In this document: one piece after another, positions 1-12,500 of the stretch
Numbering within the stretch: the stretch's first letter is position 1
Layout of the letters: each line of letters starts with the position of its first letter
Assembly: GCF_963662255.1 (NCBI RefSeq)
Contig: NC_085047.1
Span: 11,152,347-11,216,346, forward strand
DNA: 64,000 nt
Source: Cinclus cinclus
Lineage: Eukaryota > Chordata > Aves > Passeriformes > Cinclidae
Direction: 5' to 3'
The notes under the pieces: generated by a model
What the model saw: only the letters and a program-made list of their open reading frames with translations
Told to the model about the DNA's origin: nothing
Database searches by the model: none
Program-made: the position numbers and the translations under genes

Positions 1-2442
1 ACAGAACCTGTGTTTGTAGCGTTCACTGTGCTTTTTAAAGCAGTACTTTCTCATCCCCACTATAGCAGGTTACACATTTGGGAAAAGAAAACCAAGAAGT
101 CCTAACTTTCCCAGCTATAGCTTATGCAGCCACAGTCTTATTAAAGCCCTAAATAAATGTTGCACTTAATTAAAGACAAACCCAAGTCTATTGAAAATGG
201 AGGGAAATAATGAGCTATTTCTTGTTGTACTTGATCTTTGTATACAATAAAACATGTGCTTAAGTGTTTTGTGGTTGGCTGATGTTTTGGCTGCTCTTTG
301 CAAAAATGGGAAAACAAGGATTCCTATGAGCAGGCAGTGTGCAGATCAGGAAGGCATGATCGCTTACTGATCTGAGAAATAGGTGAAATGAAACTACCAT
401 TGCTGAGCCTGGGTCACTCTCTGTTCTGGGCCAGCACAGCTGTTCCTGCAGCCAGTCAGTGAACCATTTTGGGGAACTGATCTAGCAGAGGAAAACAACC
501 AGTTTGGGGGGGAGGGGAGCCTATGCTTGTATTTCAGGTGAATCACTTGTCCGGCACTGCTGATGAGGAGGATGTGCAGATGTGGGGAAGCCTTGCTCAG
601 GGGACCAAGCAGCTGGAGGTAGAGGTTGTGCAATGTGTCACCAATTGTTTAACAACCAAACCATGTTTGGTAACAGCCAAACCCTGTAATATTGTTCAAA
701 GGTGAGGAGCAGCTAAAGGGAAACCCGACAAACTTCTGTGAAAATATGCACATATATATTGTTCCTAAACTGTGGCCCTGACAAAACCATTAGTGTTTTC
801 TGATGAGGTACAAATTCCAGTCTTGTGCTCAATGTGCAAAACTTCGTAGAGAGCTTAAGCTGCAAACGGAACAGGGAATTCTGCTCCCTCTGGTTTCCAG
901 CAACACCATAAGTACATAAGTACAACAGAATCCTCATTTGCATGGCTGTGGTTCGGATTGTGTATTTCAATGGAAAATCCCTGTTTTGGGACTGGATTGC
1001 TCAGTATTTCATTTTATTTTATTTTATTTTATTGAAAGTTAGGAAGCTGGAGCCCTTAAAAGTGATAATTTTATTGGAGGAGGGGAATTTAATGGAAGGT
1101 GATACTTTGTCATCCTATCCTGATTTAAAGATACTGAACAAAACATAGGATTTCTTCTTTCTTTTTGGACACATTTTATTTTTGGACACAGGAAAGGTAT
1201 TAAATGAAACAGTGAAAACACTTGAAAAATGTTGCAAGATAAATGTATTTCATTAAAATTCTAATTTGTTTATAATCTTTTCAAATAATGTAAATAATGA
1301 ATAGTTTTGATGAGTTATCTGAACATAGCACATGTCAGAAACACAGTGAAGAAGCTGTAAAAAGGTATAAAAGGAAAAAGCATGATTATATGTTAGAAGA
1401 GAGCAGAGGAACTGGACTAGCGCTCCTGCATGACTGCTACAGAAAAGTTTTTTAAGAAGAGCCTCAAGCTGCTACTGTTCTTACATGTAGCCATCAGTCT
1501 CAGAAGAGAGAATTTCTGCTCCTATCTCCAGAAGAGTAATTTACAAGCCATTTCTGCTCCTGTTATATATTCTGCATACTTTCTTGTCTTTTGCACAATA
1601 AATTATTTGGGAACATTAATTTTAAAAATTGCCTCACATATTGCAGCATAAAAGGGAAAAAAAAACCATTAAAACTGATACAATCTATGGGCGACAAACC
1701 TGAGAAATGCAAATTTTGATTACATTGCAACATCCCCTATACAGAAGCTACAGTGAAATAAAGCACTGATTGCAGGTTGTCATGAGTTGTGCTTGTGTTT
1801 TACTTCAAGTCCAGGATCTTCCAGCGATGTTATCACCTGATAACCTCAGTTTTAAAAAGATCCATACTCTACTGTGGGGAGAGGAGGGCTTTGAATTACA
1901 GTGTCGTAAAGACTGTGTGTGACAGACAAGCAGTAGCCACAATTCATTTTGTTGCATTAGGCTCCCAGCTCATGTTTTTTAGGTACTTTGGGCTCTCAGA
2001 ACCGTGCTGCTCTCCACAGCTTTTCCTACAGACTAAGCTTTGCCAGCCTCGGAAATGGAACTGGGACACAGGCACCATGCACTGGGCCAGCATTCAAAAT
2101 GTGGGGTGGGCTTCTCTGCTGCCCTTCACCTGCTTCTGGGCAAATGTGTTTTGGCCAGCCGAGTTTCTTTGCCCTGCTTGTGCTGATGCCCGAAGCAGAG
2201 TCCTTTCTCACCTTTTCCTTGACACCCCGGAGCAGGGGGAGAAAGGGACAATCTCTTCCTTAATACAGTTTATCTGCGGTGTCAAAATTCACTGTGGGCT
2301 GCCAAGACCAGCTAACCCCCCTGCTTCCATAAATGACATTCCTGTACCATTTGAATTCCAAACACCATCATCTCACAGCTCACCCAGTCAAACCCAGCCA
2401 AACCTCAGGGAAAGGAATACCTGCAACTTTAGGATTCACCAT
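1..2442. other. 5' flanking intergenic DNA, no gene recognised
   Basis: This stretch lies upstream of the USP25 promoter. Short open frames are present on both strands, but none has a recognisable domain, and I could not join them into a spliced gene. It contains one short (ATTTT)n run (listed separately) and ordinary AT-rich sequence that becomes GC-richer from about 1990. In other vertebrates the neighbour on this side is NRIP1, but I see no part of it here. Confidence 0.6.
1011..1031. repeat. (ATTTT)n simple repeat
   Basis: Four uninterrupted ATTTT units plus one base are seen directly. It is a short pentanucleotide microsatellite in flanking DNA with no evident function. Confidence 0.85.
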
Positions 2443-2918
2443 TACTGTGTCTAGTTCTGGGCTTCTCAAGGAGCTCCTGAGAGGGTCCATCAGAAGCTAC
2501 AAAGGTGATAAGGGTCTGGAGCATCTCTCTTACGAGGAGAGCTGGGCCTGGTTAGTCTGGAGAAGACTGAGAGGGGACCTCATTAATGCATACAAAAATC
2601 TCCAAAGTGGGTGCCAAGAGGATGGTGGGGCCAAGCAACAGCAGGGCCCAGCAACAGGGCAATGAGCAATGGCCAAAAACTAAAGCGCCAGTTCTACATC
2701 AACGAGGAAGAACTTTCCTTCTGTTGAGGGGTAACAGAGCACTGGAACAGCTGCTGCCCAGGGAAGGTGTGGAGTCTCCTTCTCTGGAGACATTCCAAAC
2801 CCACTTGGACACGTTCCTTTGTCACCCGCTCCTGGTGACCCTGTCTTGGCAGGGAGGTTGGGGCGGGTGATCTCCAGAGGTCCCTTTCAACCCGAACGAT
2901 CCTGTGATTCTGCGATTC
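2443..2918 (+). mobile_element. CR1 LINE, 5'-truncated 3' end, sense orientation
   Basis: The fragment reads in the CR1 sense direction. It contains the ORF2 C-terminal coding pattern in broken frames: GDLINAYKNLQSGCQEDGG near 2573-2629, then GNRALEQLLPREGVESPSLETF near 2727-2796 with frame changes between. It then has the CR1 3' tail GGTGATCTCCAGAGGTCCC and ends in CTGTGATTCTGCGATTC, the octamer-type terminus of CR1. CR1 elements lack poly(A) and are usually 5' truncated, as here. The element is dead: it is frameshifted and lacks the endonuclease and nearly all of the reverse transcriptase. It ends only about 555 bp upstream of the USP25 start codon, against the CpG island. The left boundary is approximate. 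Confidence 0.88.
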
Positions 2919-3183
2919 ATTTGGCGATACGGTTTGCTGTCGCCACGAGCAGCGACGGCAGCCGGAACCGGCGCTGGCCCAGAAATTCCCTGGCGATTCC
3001 CTGGAAAGCGGCACCGGTCCGAGCTGCTCTCGGTTCCCCCGCAGCGGGGCAAACTTCGCCTTCCCGGGGGCTCGGCGGGGCCGGCCCTGCAGCCGGCGAA
3101 GGACGCGGAGCCCTTCCCGGGGGAGGAGCGGGGAGGCCGCGGGGGCTCGGCGGCGCCGCCCGCTCTCGCCGGCAGCTCCCAAG

Positions 3184-3477
3184 ATGGAGGCGGGCGGTGT
3201 GACAGGGCGGGGAAGGGGCCGGGCGGGGGCTGCGCCCGGGGCAGGTGCGCGGGGCGGCGCCGCCGGGAGCCGCAGCCGGGCCGAGGGCGGCGCTCGGCGC
3301 TCCGGCAGCGGCAGCGGGGCCGCGCCGCTCCCCCCGCCGGGCGGTGACTCGGGCTCCCCCTCCCGCCCCGCCTCCCGCCCCGCTCGCCCAGCCCGGGCCC
3401 GGCCCAGCCGCCGCCGCACGGCGCCGCCGCCAGCCGCCGAGCCCGGGGCGCCGCCGGGAGCCGCGCGGGGGCCATGA
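3184..3477 (+). other. Upstream open reading frame (97 codons) overlapping the USP25 start
   Basis: An ATG at 3184 has a strong Kozak context (A at -3, G at +4). It opens a 97-codon frame in the GC-rich leader. The frame closes at a TGA (3475-3477) that shares bases with the USP25 ATG (3474-3476), giving the arrangement ATGA. It can only act on translation if transcription starts upstream of 3184; the GC boxes at 3192-3257 make a downstream start quite possible. The encoded Gly/Ala/Arg/Pro-rich sequence looks like a by-product of base composition, not a real protein. Confidence 0.35.
3192..3257 (+). promoter_or_regulatory. USP25: Cluster of GC boxes (Sp1/KLF-type)
   Basis: Four GGGCGG-type boxes lie within about 65 bp: GGGCGG at 3192, GGGCGGGG at 3205, GGGCGGGGGC at 3221 and GGGGCGG at 3251. 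The spacing suggests a core promoter, so the main transcription start would lie around or just downstream of this cluster, leaving a 5' UTR of roughly 100-280 nt. Binding by Sp1/KLF factors is inferred from the motif only. Confidence 0.6.
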
Positions 3478-3518
3478 CGGTGGAGCAGAACGTGCTGCAG
3501 CCCGGCGGCGCCGCCAAG
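3474..3518 (+). CDS. USP25: USP25 exon 1 (coding part), residues 1-15
   Basis: It encodes [15 protein letters not shown], the USP25 N-terminus. The start is the first ATG in this frame after an in-frame TGA at 3345-3347, so no N-terminal extension is possible in this frame from a leader starting downstream of that stop. Kozak context has G at -3. The donor GTGAGT follows at 3519 and the intron is in phase 0. The Pro-Gly-Gly stretch differs from the human Gln-Ser-Ala stretch at the same place. Confidence 0.95.
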
Positions 3519-6500
3519 GTGAGTCTCCGGCGGGGGGCCCGGCCTTGAGCGGCTCCGCGCCCGGGCCTGGCCGCGCCCGCTCCGGCCCCCGCCGTTCCCC
3601 CCCGCGCCCGTGCCGAGCTTCTCCCGGGCCTTCCCCGTGCCGCGGCCTCGCCTGGGCCCCGCAGCTCCGGCGGCCGCGGAGCCGCAGCCGGGGCCGCTGC
3701 CGGCCCGGCCGCGGGTCATGCCGGCCCCGGGTTTGGCGCTGCCCTCGGGAGAGCCCCGGCGCGCTCCCCGCGGCCCCGAGCGGGCCTGTTGCGCTCGCAG
3801 GCTGCCGGGCAGAGCGGCGGGTCCGGGGCTGGGCAGGAGGAGCGCGGGGTCCCGGCCGAGCCTCCCGTGGGCCCGGGCGGGAGATGCTGCACATGCCCGG
3901 CGTGACCCTGCAGCGCCGGCATCCGTGCCTGCCAAAGGTGAACGCTATTTCCAGCGAGTGACGCGCTCTCGCTGGAGTGAAAAAGTGCCGGGTTTAGGGA
4001 CTCGTGTTAATGTGCATCGTGGAACGGGGGTTAAGGGGATGACGGCGCTTACCAGTCTCTCACTGTGCGCCAGGACTCGACGGAGAATGTTTCTCTGTCA
4101 AAAGAAGGAAAAAAGGAGATGCCTTCGAAAGCTTTCCTTCGCTTGAACTGTCAAAAGAAATGTCTAAAATTAAATTGCAACGCTTTTAAAATAACACATT
4201 TTAAAGGTAATTTGTAGGCTAACGCAGCTCTTAGTGGTATGACTGTTGCCTCTTCCCTGATTTTTCTTAATGTTTTAATGGCATGCGCTGCCTTCATAAG
4301 ACGATAAAGGTGTACGTGCTTTGGTATAGTCGGTGTGGAAGTTAAATGGCTGCAGCCGTAAGAGTGGACAGTGGGAATGTGCTGATTAGGGTGCAATTGG
4401 TTAAAGTGGTACAACTCGCATTCAAGAAACCTTTTTGGAGGGAGGGCGTGTCTGGCCGAGGACTGCTCTCATAGTTGGAAGTAGTTAGCAGTGATTTTGG
4501 CCGCTTCAGCAGGAAGGCAAGGGCTGAAGGGACTGGTTTTGTTCCTCTCTCAGTGCTTTCAGTTGGGCTGTGCTCGCAGGTTAATGTAGCAGATTTGCTG
4601 TTACATGTGCCTGCTGTGCTTGAAAACAGATGCTGTTGCTGCATCTGACAACTTCCGTGAAAAAGTTTATCTTTTACAAAACCTCTTGTCAGTGGTTTAC
4701 CTTAATTACCACATCAGATACGTGGTACCTTCTGGACCCTGATCAGTGCTATCTGTTTGTGCTTTCTGACAATAATCCTGAAGGAGAAATGTTAGTTTTC
4801 AGCTAAACTGGAAGGATCCTTAGTTTTCAGCTAAACTACTGCTTGTGGATCAGTAGTTCAGATTCACTTGAGCTTCAAATCAAGGATAAGCCCAAAAGGA
4901 GGTTGAAGATTGATTGTGGTATATGTCAGGTAATCCATGCTGCAGTAAAAAATAAAGCCAACAATAATTCTGAAGTTGTGATCAGCATCTGTGGGTGATG
5001 GTCACTTTTATAAGGATCTAGAGAAACTGAGTAAAATATAAAAGCTTTTTCATGACAGAGATTTTTTTATTATTATTTACGTTGAATCATCTGCAGATTA
5101 TTTTATTATCTGCAATTGCTTGTTACGTGTTTTTTTTCCCCTAATTACGTGCATTTAGGGAATGAGGGGAAGGTAAATCTTAAAAGTACTTTGTAAAAGA
5201 AGCTTTATTTGACTCCAAAATGACTGTCTCATTTCTTAGTGAGATTTACGACTAGCTAATTGGATGACAGACTTTAACATTGATCAGGTATTTGCATGTG
5301 AGAAGGTAAATGGTGAAGGTGCAGTGGGCTGGTGGGTGGATGGAAGGTCAAGAGGCTACCACAGCATTAACTTACTGTTTTCCCTTGAAAGAGGAAAAAC
5401 CCAATCTCCACAAATAAGGGAGTTTGTTCTGGACACCTCGAAGTTTGTTACAATTTTTCTAGCACAAAGAAGCCACATACAAGCAGAAACATACTGGGTT
5501 TACAAGAGATGCCTGAGTCATCAGCATACCTTATTCGGAGCTGTGGTTCCCAACATTGTTCATCAGATGTTTTCTTACTGTCATACAGGAAGTGTGTGTC
5601 AAACTTCAGCAGCACTTGGAGATGTAGGTTTGTATTAATGAATGCTGTAGCTACAAACAGCCATTTCCCACTGAAGCTATCTTTAGTTTATTGTGTAGTT
5701 AAAGCAGCTGCATCAAGTCAAAAGAAGTTTTTTCTTTCATCGCTACTGATTATCTTGACCCATAGTTAAAACTTGTAATTTATGTCCTGAAGCAAATAAT
5801 TAGTCATATTATTCTTGTTGCTCATGGCCCTTGTGTGCTTCTCTGACATTGTTCGGTGTCTGAAGGTTATAGGTAATGTTCACAGTAAGACTAAAGCAAG
5901 TGAATAAAGGTAAACAACATGGGGAGTTTAAAAGAAGTAGCTTCTTGTTTTGTCCAATCTGTATTTCTGTCCCATCCAATCCTTCTTTTTTTTTTTTTTT
6001 TTTTTTTTTTTGGTCGGGCATATTGCTGCTGAGGAACTAAGATGTGTGTTGCAGGATTTCTACATGGCTGATGCCTGCATACATCAGTTTTCCTCCTGGA
6101 GCAGGATCTGATAATTATTGTGATGGTCATCTCGGAACTGCAGATAGGAGAATCTGGGTTTTAATTGGTGGCGCTTAGCTGGCCTCTCGGCAATGTGTGT
6201 TATCAAGTTCTACTGCTTCTGGAGAGAGCCTGAGGTTTGGTTGATACGTGGATTTAAAGGCTGTTTTATCTGTCCCTTGGTTTCCCACACCCACTGTTAG
6301 TTCAGACCTGTGATTGAGCAGTGCATTGGCAGTGTAATCTCAGGAATAGTAGAGTAGAGCTGTGTCAGGTCAGCTCATTCCTCTTTTTCTAAAAGAAGCA
6401 CAAACTTCTAAGGATATTTACCATTTGAAATAGTGCCTGGCTTAAAGCAAGGTGTGATACTAAATTATTCTGTCTTGCTGTTTTTTGGGGTAAAAAGGTG

Positions 6501-9500
6501 AAAATTGTGCTAGCTCGTTTGTGCTTCTGCTGTGCTTGAAACCATGGGATCATGGTTTCCATGTACTTATTGTTTAAAGATTTAGCTCATAATATGGCAC
6601 TGAGTTTTTTTTTTTTCCTAAAAGCAATAACTGCTTCATGCAGAGGATGATCATCATGCCTATTGGTGGAGACAGATGACTAAGTCCTGAATGGCAGGAA
6701 GTGATTGCAAAATATCTACTGAGCACCTGGTACACAAAGAAGGTATCTTGGGAGCTCTGTACAATTTTTTTTTCCTCTGTCCCATCTCAATAGGTAGCAA
6801 CCTTCCAAGGATTTAAAATCCAAACCTTTAAAATCTCTGTGTTTTGAGAGTTGAGTTCAGGGTTGCCTGGTGGATCCAAGAGGCTGCAGGCTCCCGCTCT
6901 CATCACGAGGCCAGAGCCACTCTTGCCTGTGACCAACGTGCAGGTGTCCCTCTACACCTGAAAAATGGCCTCTGGGACATAGAATGAGGATGGTTTCTGC
7001 ATATGCCCATGAATGGGAAGCTGTCTGTGTTTGGACTGTGTGACTGGCAGGCTTGGAGGGCTTGAATTTGGGGGCTTGCAGCTGCCAGTACCCAGAGCTT
7101 TACTACCTCTTTGTCTAGGACAGCACTGGTTTTCTGAGAGTGTTTGCACCAAATATTAAGTAATTTGCAAACATTACTTGAAGCACTGTGGAGTTAGGCA
7201 TCTTGGTCTGTATTTAAGAAGGTCATATAAAAAGAAAAACTTTAATATTTGTAGTTACACCTTTGACACAGATTCCTGTTGGTCTATCTGACAGCTAGAG
7301 CAAGGTGCAAAGGCCAGTGGTTCAAAGTAATTTTGAAAGCCCTTGTCAAACTGGTCTGCTGAATGCCTTCTGGTTTTGTGACTGTTCTGATGGATTTTAG
7401 TGGGCGTGGGTGGAGGTGTGTGTGGTTATTTTTTCTTTGTCTTTTTTTTTTCAAGCTTCCTGAATCTTGGAGCTTCCTTGAGTCTTGGTATAATATAATA
7501 TGAATCAGCACCTTTGTGAAATCTTGAACAGCAGTTTAAAACTTTCTGCTTTCATAAAACCTTTCACAGAAGTTCAGTAATGATTTTGATTGTGTTTGCA
7601 GGAGTTTACAAGTGTAGTGCTATCATTAGAATTTTTCTGAAATAATATCTTTAAATATGTTCAGTCTACACCTTGAAAGAAAAATACTGCTTCTGCATAT
7701 GAAAGTATAAAGCTTATAGATTTTCCTGGAAACCTTTTTGTAGCGTTATTTTAAAATATCTATAATAAATCCTTAACACACATTCCCTCTTCCCTCCCAC
7801 CCTAATTTTTAAGATAACCCTGTATTCACAGCCACTATGAGCAGCAGCTACAAAAGATGGTAAAACCCATCAGCTTTTATGAAAAGGTTAAAAAAGCAAG
7901 TTACTCATATCTTAAAATAGAAAAGTTTTTCACATTTTAAAAAGTGCTTCATGAAGATAAGTGGAAGGATAATTGAAGAGTTGCCTTTTTTACACTCTTG
8001 TGCCTAAGAAGATATGTTGTGGCCAGTATCTCCTTAATTCGGTGGAGACGCAGCTGGTGTCCCTGGACTTGGGTAGCTAAAGGGGAATGAAAGGTTGAAC
8101 AAAAGAGGGACTTTCTGTTCTGTTTCTGGCTAAATCTTCTCTTTTTCCCTGCTGAAGGACCCAAGTTGGCAGCCCTGTTTTTCAGTCCCCGAGCAGCTGG
8201 CTCTATGGCTCCAGTGATGTGAATGGTGAGGTTGAGGGATGTCACAGGTGCTGGGGACCAAGTGGCTAGGTTGGTAAGTCAACCTGAGACCCCACGGGAC
8301 TTGGAGGATGCCTTTTCAGGATGGGCCCAGATCTTTGCAGAACCAGCAGGGAGGTCCCTGACACTCACCTGTGCCAGGAGTTGTCTGAGAAGCTGCACCA
8401 GTGACCCCCATATAGCCATTACTGGCACTGCCAGTGACAGGAGGATTATTGAGGTGCCCAGAGCTGTATAAAGTTATATTAAAATAATATTGCTCTTCGC
8501 TTTCTCTAGTGAAGAAATTCCGCTTTCAATTCCCAGCTGGTCAAGAGTCAAATGTGACATTCTTGGTATTCCGTAGCATAAAAAAAAAAGTAAACAAAAA
8601 GTTTAAGAGCTGTGTCTTCACTTACATGTTTTCATGTAAGAATAAATTCCTTTAAAGGCCTGAATTTTTTGTTTTGTTTTTTTGGTTGTGTTTTTCTTTT
8701 TTTAAGAATTGATTTTCTATTCTTTTTAGGGAACAGAACTCTTAAAAATCTGAGGGGGGTGTTGTGTGTATGTATGAGTTGCTGGAACATAACTGAGAGA
8801 CAGAAGTCTTTTCTACTTTCTCTGAGTAGAAAAGCCACAGGTGTGGGAGCAAATTTTTTTGGAAATGAAAATAACCTGATGGCTTTCACTTTCTAGTTCT
8901 TGTGATAACCACTGTGATTATTTTAAAGTGGGTGAAAGTTGCCTTGAGTAACAGTGAATATTTTCTTTTGTTTTGTGTTTTTCTTTTTTTTTTTTTTGTT
9001 GTTGTTGTTGTTTTGTTTTGGGTTTGTTTCTTTGTTTGCGTGGGGTTTTTTAGCTGGCTTTGTTATTAAACATCCCCATCAAACTCTGATGACCAATGTG
9101 ATGGTCTTCAGTCATCAAATGGACACCTTTAAATTGGAAGAATGCAGATTCTTAGCAGGGGCCTGGGGTAGCATCATCATGATTCAAATCACAAGTTAGA
9201 GTATTAGGTGAGTAATGTAGGAGAGGCTGTTGTGACAATGTGTTTCAAAAGGATTTTATTAATTCAGGGTAGAGTTCAGTCTTTTTTCACATTATGAAAT
9301 AGAGATGGCTTTTGTTAGCTGATGATTACACTTTATCAGTTGAGGTGCTGTTAAAGAAGTCAACATCTGCCAAGCGTGGAAAATATTAGACTGGAGTGAA
9401 AATGGGTTCAGTTTCAGTGTCGCTCACGTGTGACTTCTGCTGGGGAGCTGAGTGTGTGCTACATAGGATGAGAGCTCCCTTTGGGACTGTGATATGTCCA

Positions 9501-12500
9501 GTGTTCTGGTTAATGGGTGGTCAAACATAATTAATAGGGAAAAGCTGATAGTGTGAATCACAGGAGTTAATTGCGTGCAAAACCGTGCCAGTTGAAAGCT
9601 TTCTATAAGCTAAACTTTTTTATTATTTAAAAAAGGGAGAGAATGCTAAAACTGCAGGGCTGAAGGATAGATGAGGTGGTGAGATGCCTTGCATGATAGT
9701 ACAAACTCAGGCTTTGTGCCAAGCAAAGGTACAAACTCAGGCTTTGTGCCAAGCAAAAGGAAATACTTTTGGCTGTTTCCTCAGGTTGACAAATGCCATC
9801 TTTTGCTGTTTTTTGTGAACATTTTTAACATTTTGGCAACACAGTGTTTTGAACAGCACATGTCAGATTTTTCCATGTTACTTCACATTAATACCATGCT
9901 GAACATATATGTTATCATAAGCTGTATTATGCCTGCACACCTCAGCCAAGCTTTCAGGTAAAATCGGGAGCAGCTGTAGTGTGTGCTGTGGTGACCATCT
10001 AAAATGTTGCTTTCTTTCAGCATTGCAGTTTGCACTCTCTCATTGTATTGCAGGGTTTACATTTTTTTTTGTTGCTGAATTTCTGTAGGACTTCAGAATT
10101 TGCAGTTGACTAAGAGCTCTACAGGCCACTAAGTGAAAATTTCCATGAAACTTCTTTTTGAGTGATCCTGTCCATACCCCCTTTGTGCTCTGTTACCACC
10201 CCATTTTTTCAGGAGTGGATAAAGAGTCTCTTGGATGCAGAGGGTTATACCTCCCTGCCTCAGTATTTGAGGTGAGTACACCAGTGTGTTCTCTGGAGTG
10301 GCTGTGGGGGTGTGCTGACTCCTGCAGACACTCATGGGGCCGTGTCTTCTGGTAGAGGGATGGCTTTGGCATACTGAACTACTCTGTAGTTTTTCTGTGG
10401 GTGTTGTGCATAATCTGTGGGTTTAGGTTTGCTGTGAATGAAATGTTAAGCAACATTGTCTCAAAATGTTGATGTTGCTGTGAAATGCTGTGGAGGAAGA
10501 AGTGTATCCTAAGATGGTGTAGAGGACAGACTGACACAAAATGTCCTGAGTTGGTCCTTGTGATGACTTCACTTGTTCATGACAGGCTCGAGTTCTCCTC
10601 TGTTTAATTATAGAGTTTTTCCCATGTGTTTAATAACATCATTCATTCTAAGCATTTGAAAATCACAATGAAAATAATCTATTCAGACTAGACTCTTGCA
10701 ATTTAAGAAGGCACTGATTTTTTTTTTTTTTGCTGTTGGGTTACATAGTTTTCATTGTTTTGTAAATGTCATTAGCTTTTCTTTGCCATAAAGTATGAAA
10801 TTCAGGAGCACGATGAAAGCCATCAGTATGAGAGTTTCCTGAAATCTGGTGTTACCTGCTGATGTGACTTCAACAGGAACAGCTCTGTTGTGAGCAGTAG
10901 CACCACTGAGTCCTCAGTTTTAAGGTATCTCTCCCCCTAAGGGTGTTGGAGAGGTAGAATCCAAAGGACATGTGATGTGGAACAGATTGAAGGCTGGAGT
11001 GCAGCTAGGCTAACTTTGAAAACATCACCTGACACATATTTGTATATGTAAAACATGTTTTTTGAGGGCATCAGGAATATTGGTATGCAAATTCTAACAA
11101 GTTTTATTCTGAGATGCACAGCTTTGACTTGATGCTTTTGTTTATAGGTGATTTCTGAATTATTTTACCTGGTGGATTCTTGCTGAAAAAAAATTATACT
11201 CTGCACAGTATTTATTTTAAAATGTTTCTGTTATCAGCTAATTGGCAACAGTCAAGCTTATCAAAGTTTAGGTGCCAAGAAAATGCAGGTTGTGCTTAAA
11301 ATATCCTTGACTAAACCTTTTTTAAACATCAGGTGAAAGCATATTTGCAGCTTTACAGTAAGCCAAGGTAGATAGAACAACATATTTAATAAAAGCTTGT
11401 CAGAGAGGTATTAATGTTTTCAAGGCATGTTTTCAAGGAGCTGTTTAAATCTAATTGGCCCTTGTCTCTTACCATACACAGAATTTGTGGAAGTGAATGC
11501 ATGTGATATAATGGGATTCTATCCCCCTGTGGCTTTATCCTGATAATTGTCATGATTTCACTGGTGTTGTACACCAAAATCCAGAGGGTTTCCTTCAGAA
11601 GAGGGGGATGTTCACTTGACATTAGTGTCTGAGTCTGAGGTGTAAAACTTTTGGATTGTGATTTATGCAGCTGTATTTCATGCCAGTGTTTACTTTTGTT
11701 GAGTAGCAAACGGCAGGCTTGAGGTCACACATGGTTTATGTGATAACTCTCCTTCTCTCAGCTGTGTGACTCCAGGGACAGTCAGATACCTGTGCTTGAC
11801 ATTTCTCTTCTGATTCTCAAACCAAAAATGACACTTTATGATTTTCAATCAAATTTCCATTAAAACATAAGGCCACCTTTCAAAAGTTGAATTTAGCTTT
11901 GTTTTTTTCTGGAATTAATGCATAAATAAAGCAGAGTGTCACATAGAAGTTGAAAATAGTATTCATTTACATTCAGGTGTGTGCTGTGAGAGTGCTTTAA
12001 AGTGAGCATCTGGGAAAGGCTGGGTATGCATTAGCACATGATGTTCTTCATTCTTTTCAGAAGAGGAGATAGCTGGAACAGGCTTTTGCTTTCATTTTAT
12101 TCTTCTAAAAGTTAGTTACTTTGAAACAGAAATTTCTCCTGGGACCATAGTTTTTGGAAGGGTACTTTTCTTATTTCCCATAACACTTCACAGTGTATAG
12201 GTATACATGGCCTGGTTAGCAGACTGAACACTATATTGTATCCCAGAAATCTTGGGTTATGACTGAGAAAGTGTTCCTATACTTTGCAGGTATTAACTTT
12301 TGCTTTGTTTTGATGTAGGACCATGGGAAAATATATGAGAACATTTTAAAGTTTATAAATATGATATTTTAAAAGCCAAATAGCTTTATAGACAGCTTGC
12401 ACAGGGATTTCCCTTCTTGGTGTTACCTGTTTTCCCATCTGTCAGCTGCTTTTCTTCAAATTCGGCTTGTATCTCTTATGTAATTTCCCACCTGTTTGAG

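Larger units (their letters stand above)
2925..3960 (+). promoter_or_regulatory. USP25: CpG island promoter of USP25
   Basis: Base composition changes sharply from AT-rich flank to very GC- and CpG-rich sequence, with frequent CGG, GCGC and GGGCGG strings. It returns to AT-rich intron around 4100. The island covers the presumed transcription start, the 5' UTR, exon 1 and the start of intron 1, which is typical of vertebrate housekeeping genes such as USP25. No TATA box is evident close to the start codon, which fits a dispersed CpG-island promoter. Boundaries are visual estimates; no CpG observed/expected ratio was calculated. Confidence 0.85.

Noticed and set aside
1789..2454. 221-codon + strand open frame upstream of the promoter
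   Set aside because: No recognisable domain or splice structure, and its 3' end runs into the CR1 fragment. An open frame of this length can occur by chance in GC-richer sequence.
2694..3935. Long minus-strand open frame (413 codons) and several overlapping GC-rich frames across the promoter
   Set aside because: They are produced by the CpG-rich composition and partly by the CR1. They consist of Ala, Gly, Pro and Arg without any domain, and they overlap the supported USP25 exon 1 on the other strand.
5891..6130. Poly-Lys open frames on the minus strand over T runs (also at 47381-47656)
   Set aside because: They come from homopolymer T tracts and carry no other coding signal.
8120..8470. GC-richer segment with an 82-codon frame in intron 1
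   Set aside because: Nothing recognisable; the frame has no family signature and no supporting splice structure.
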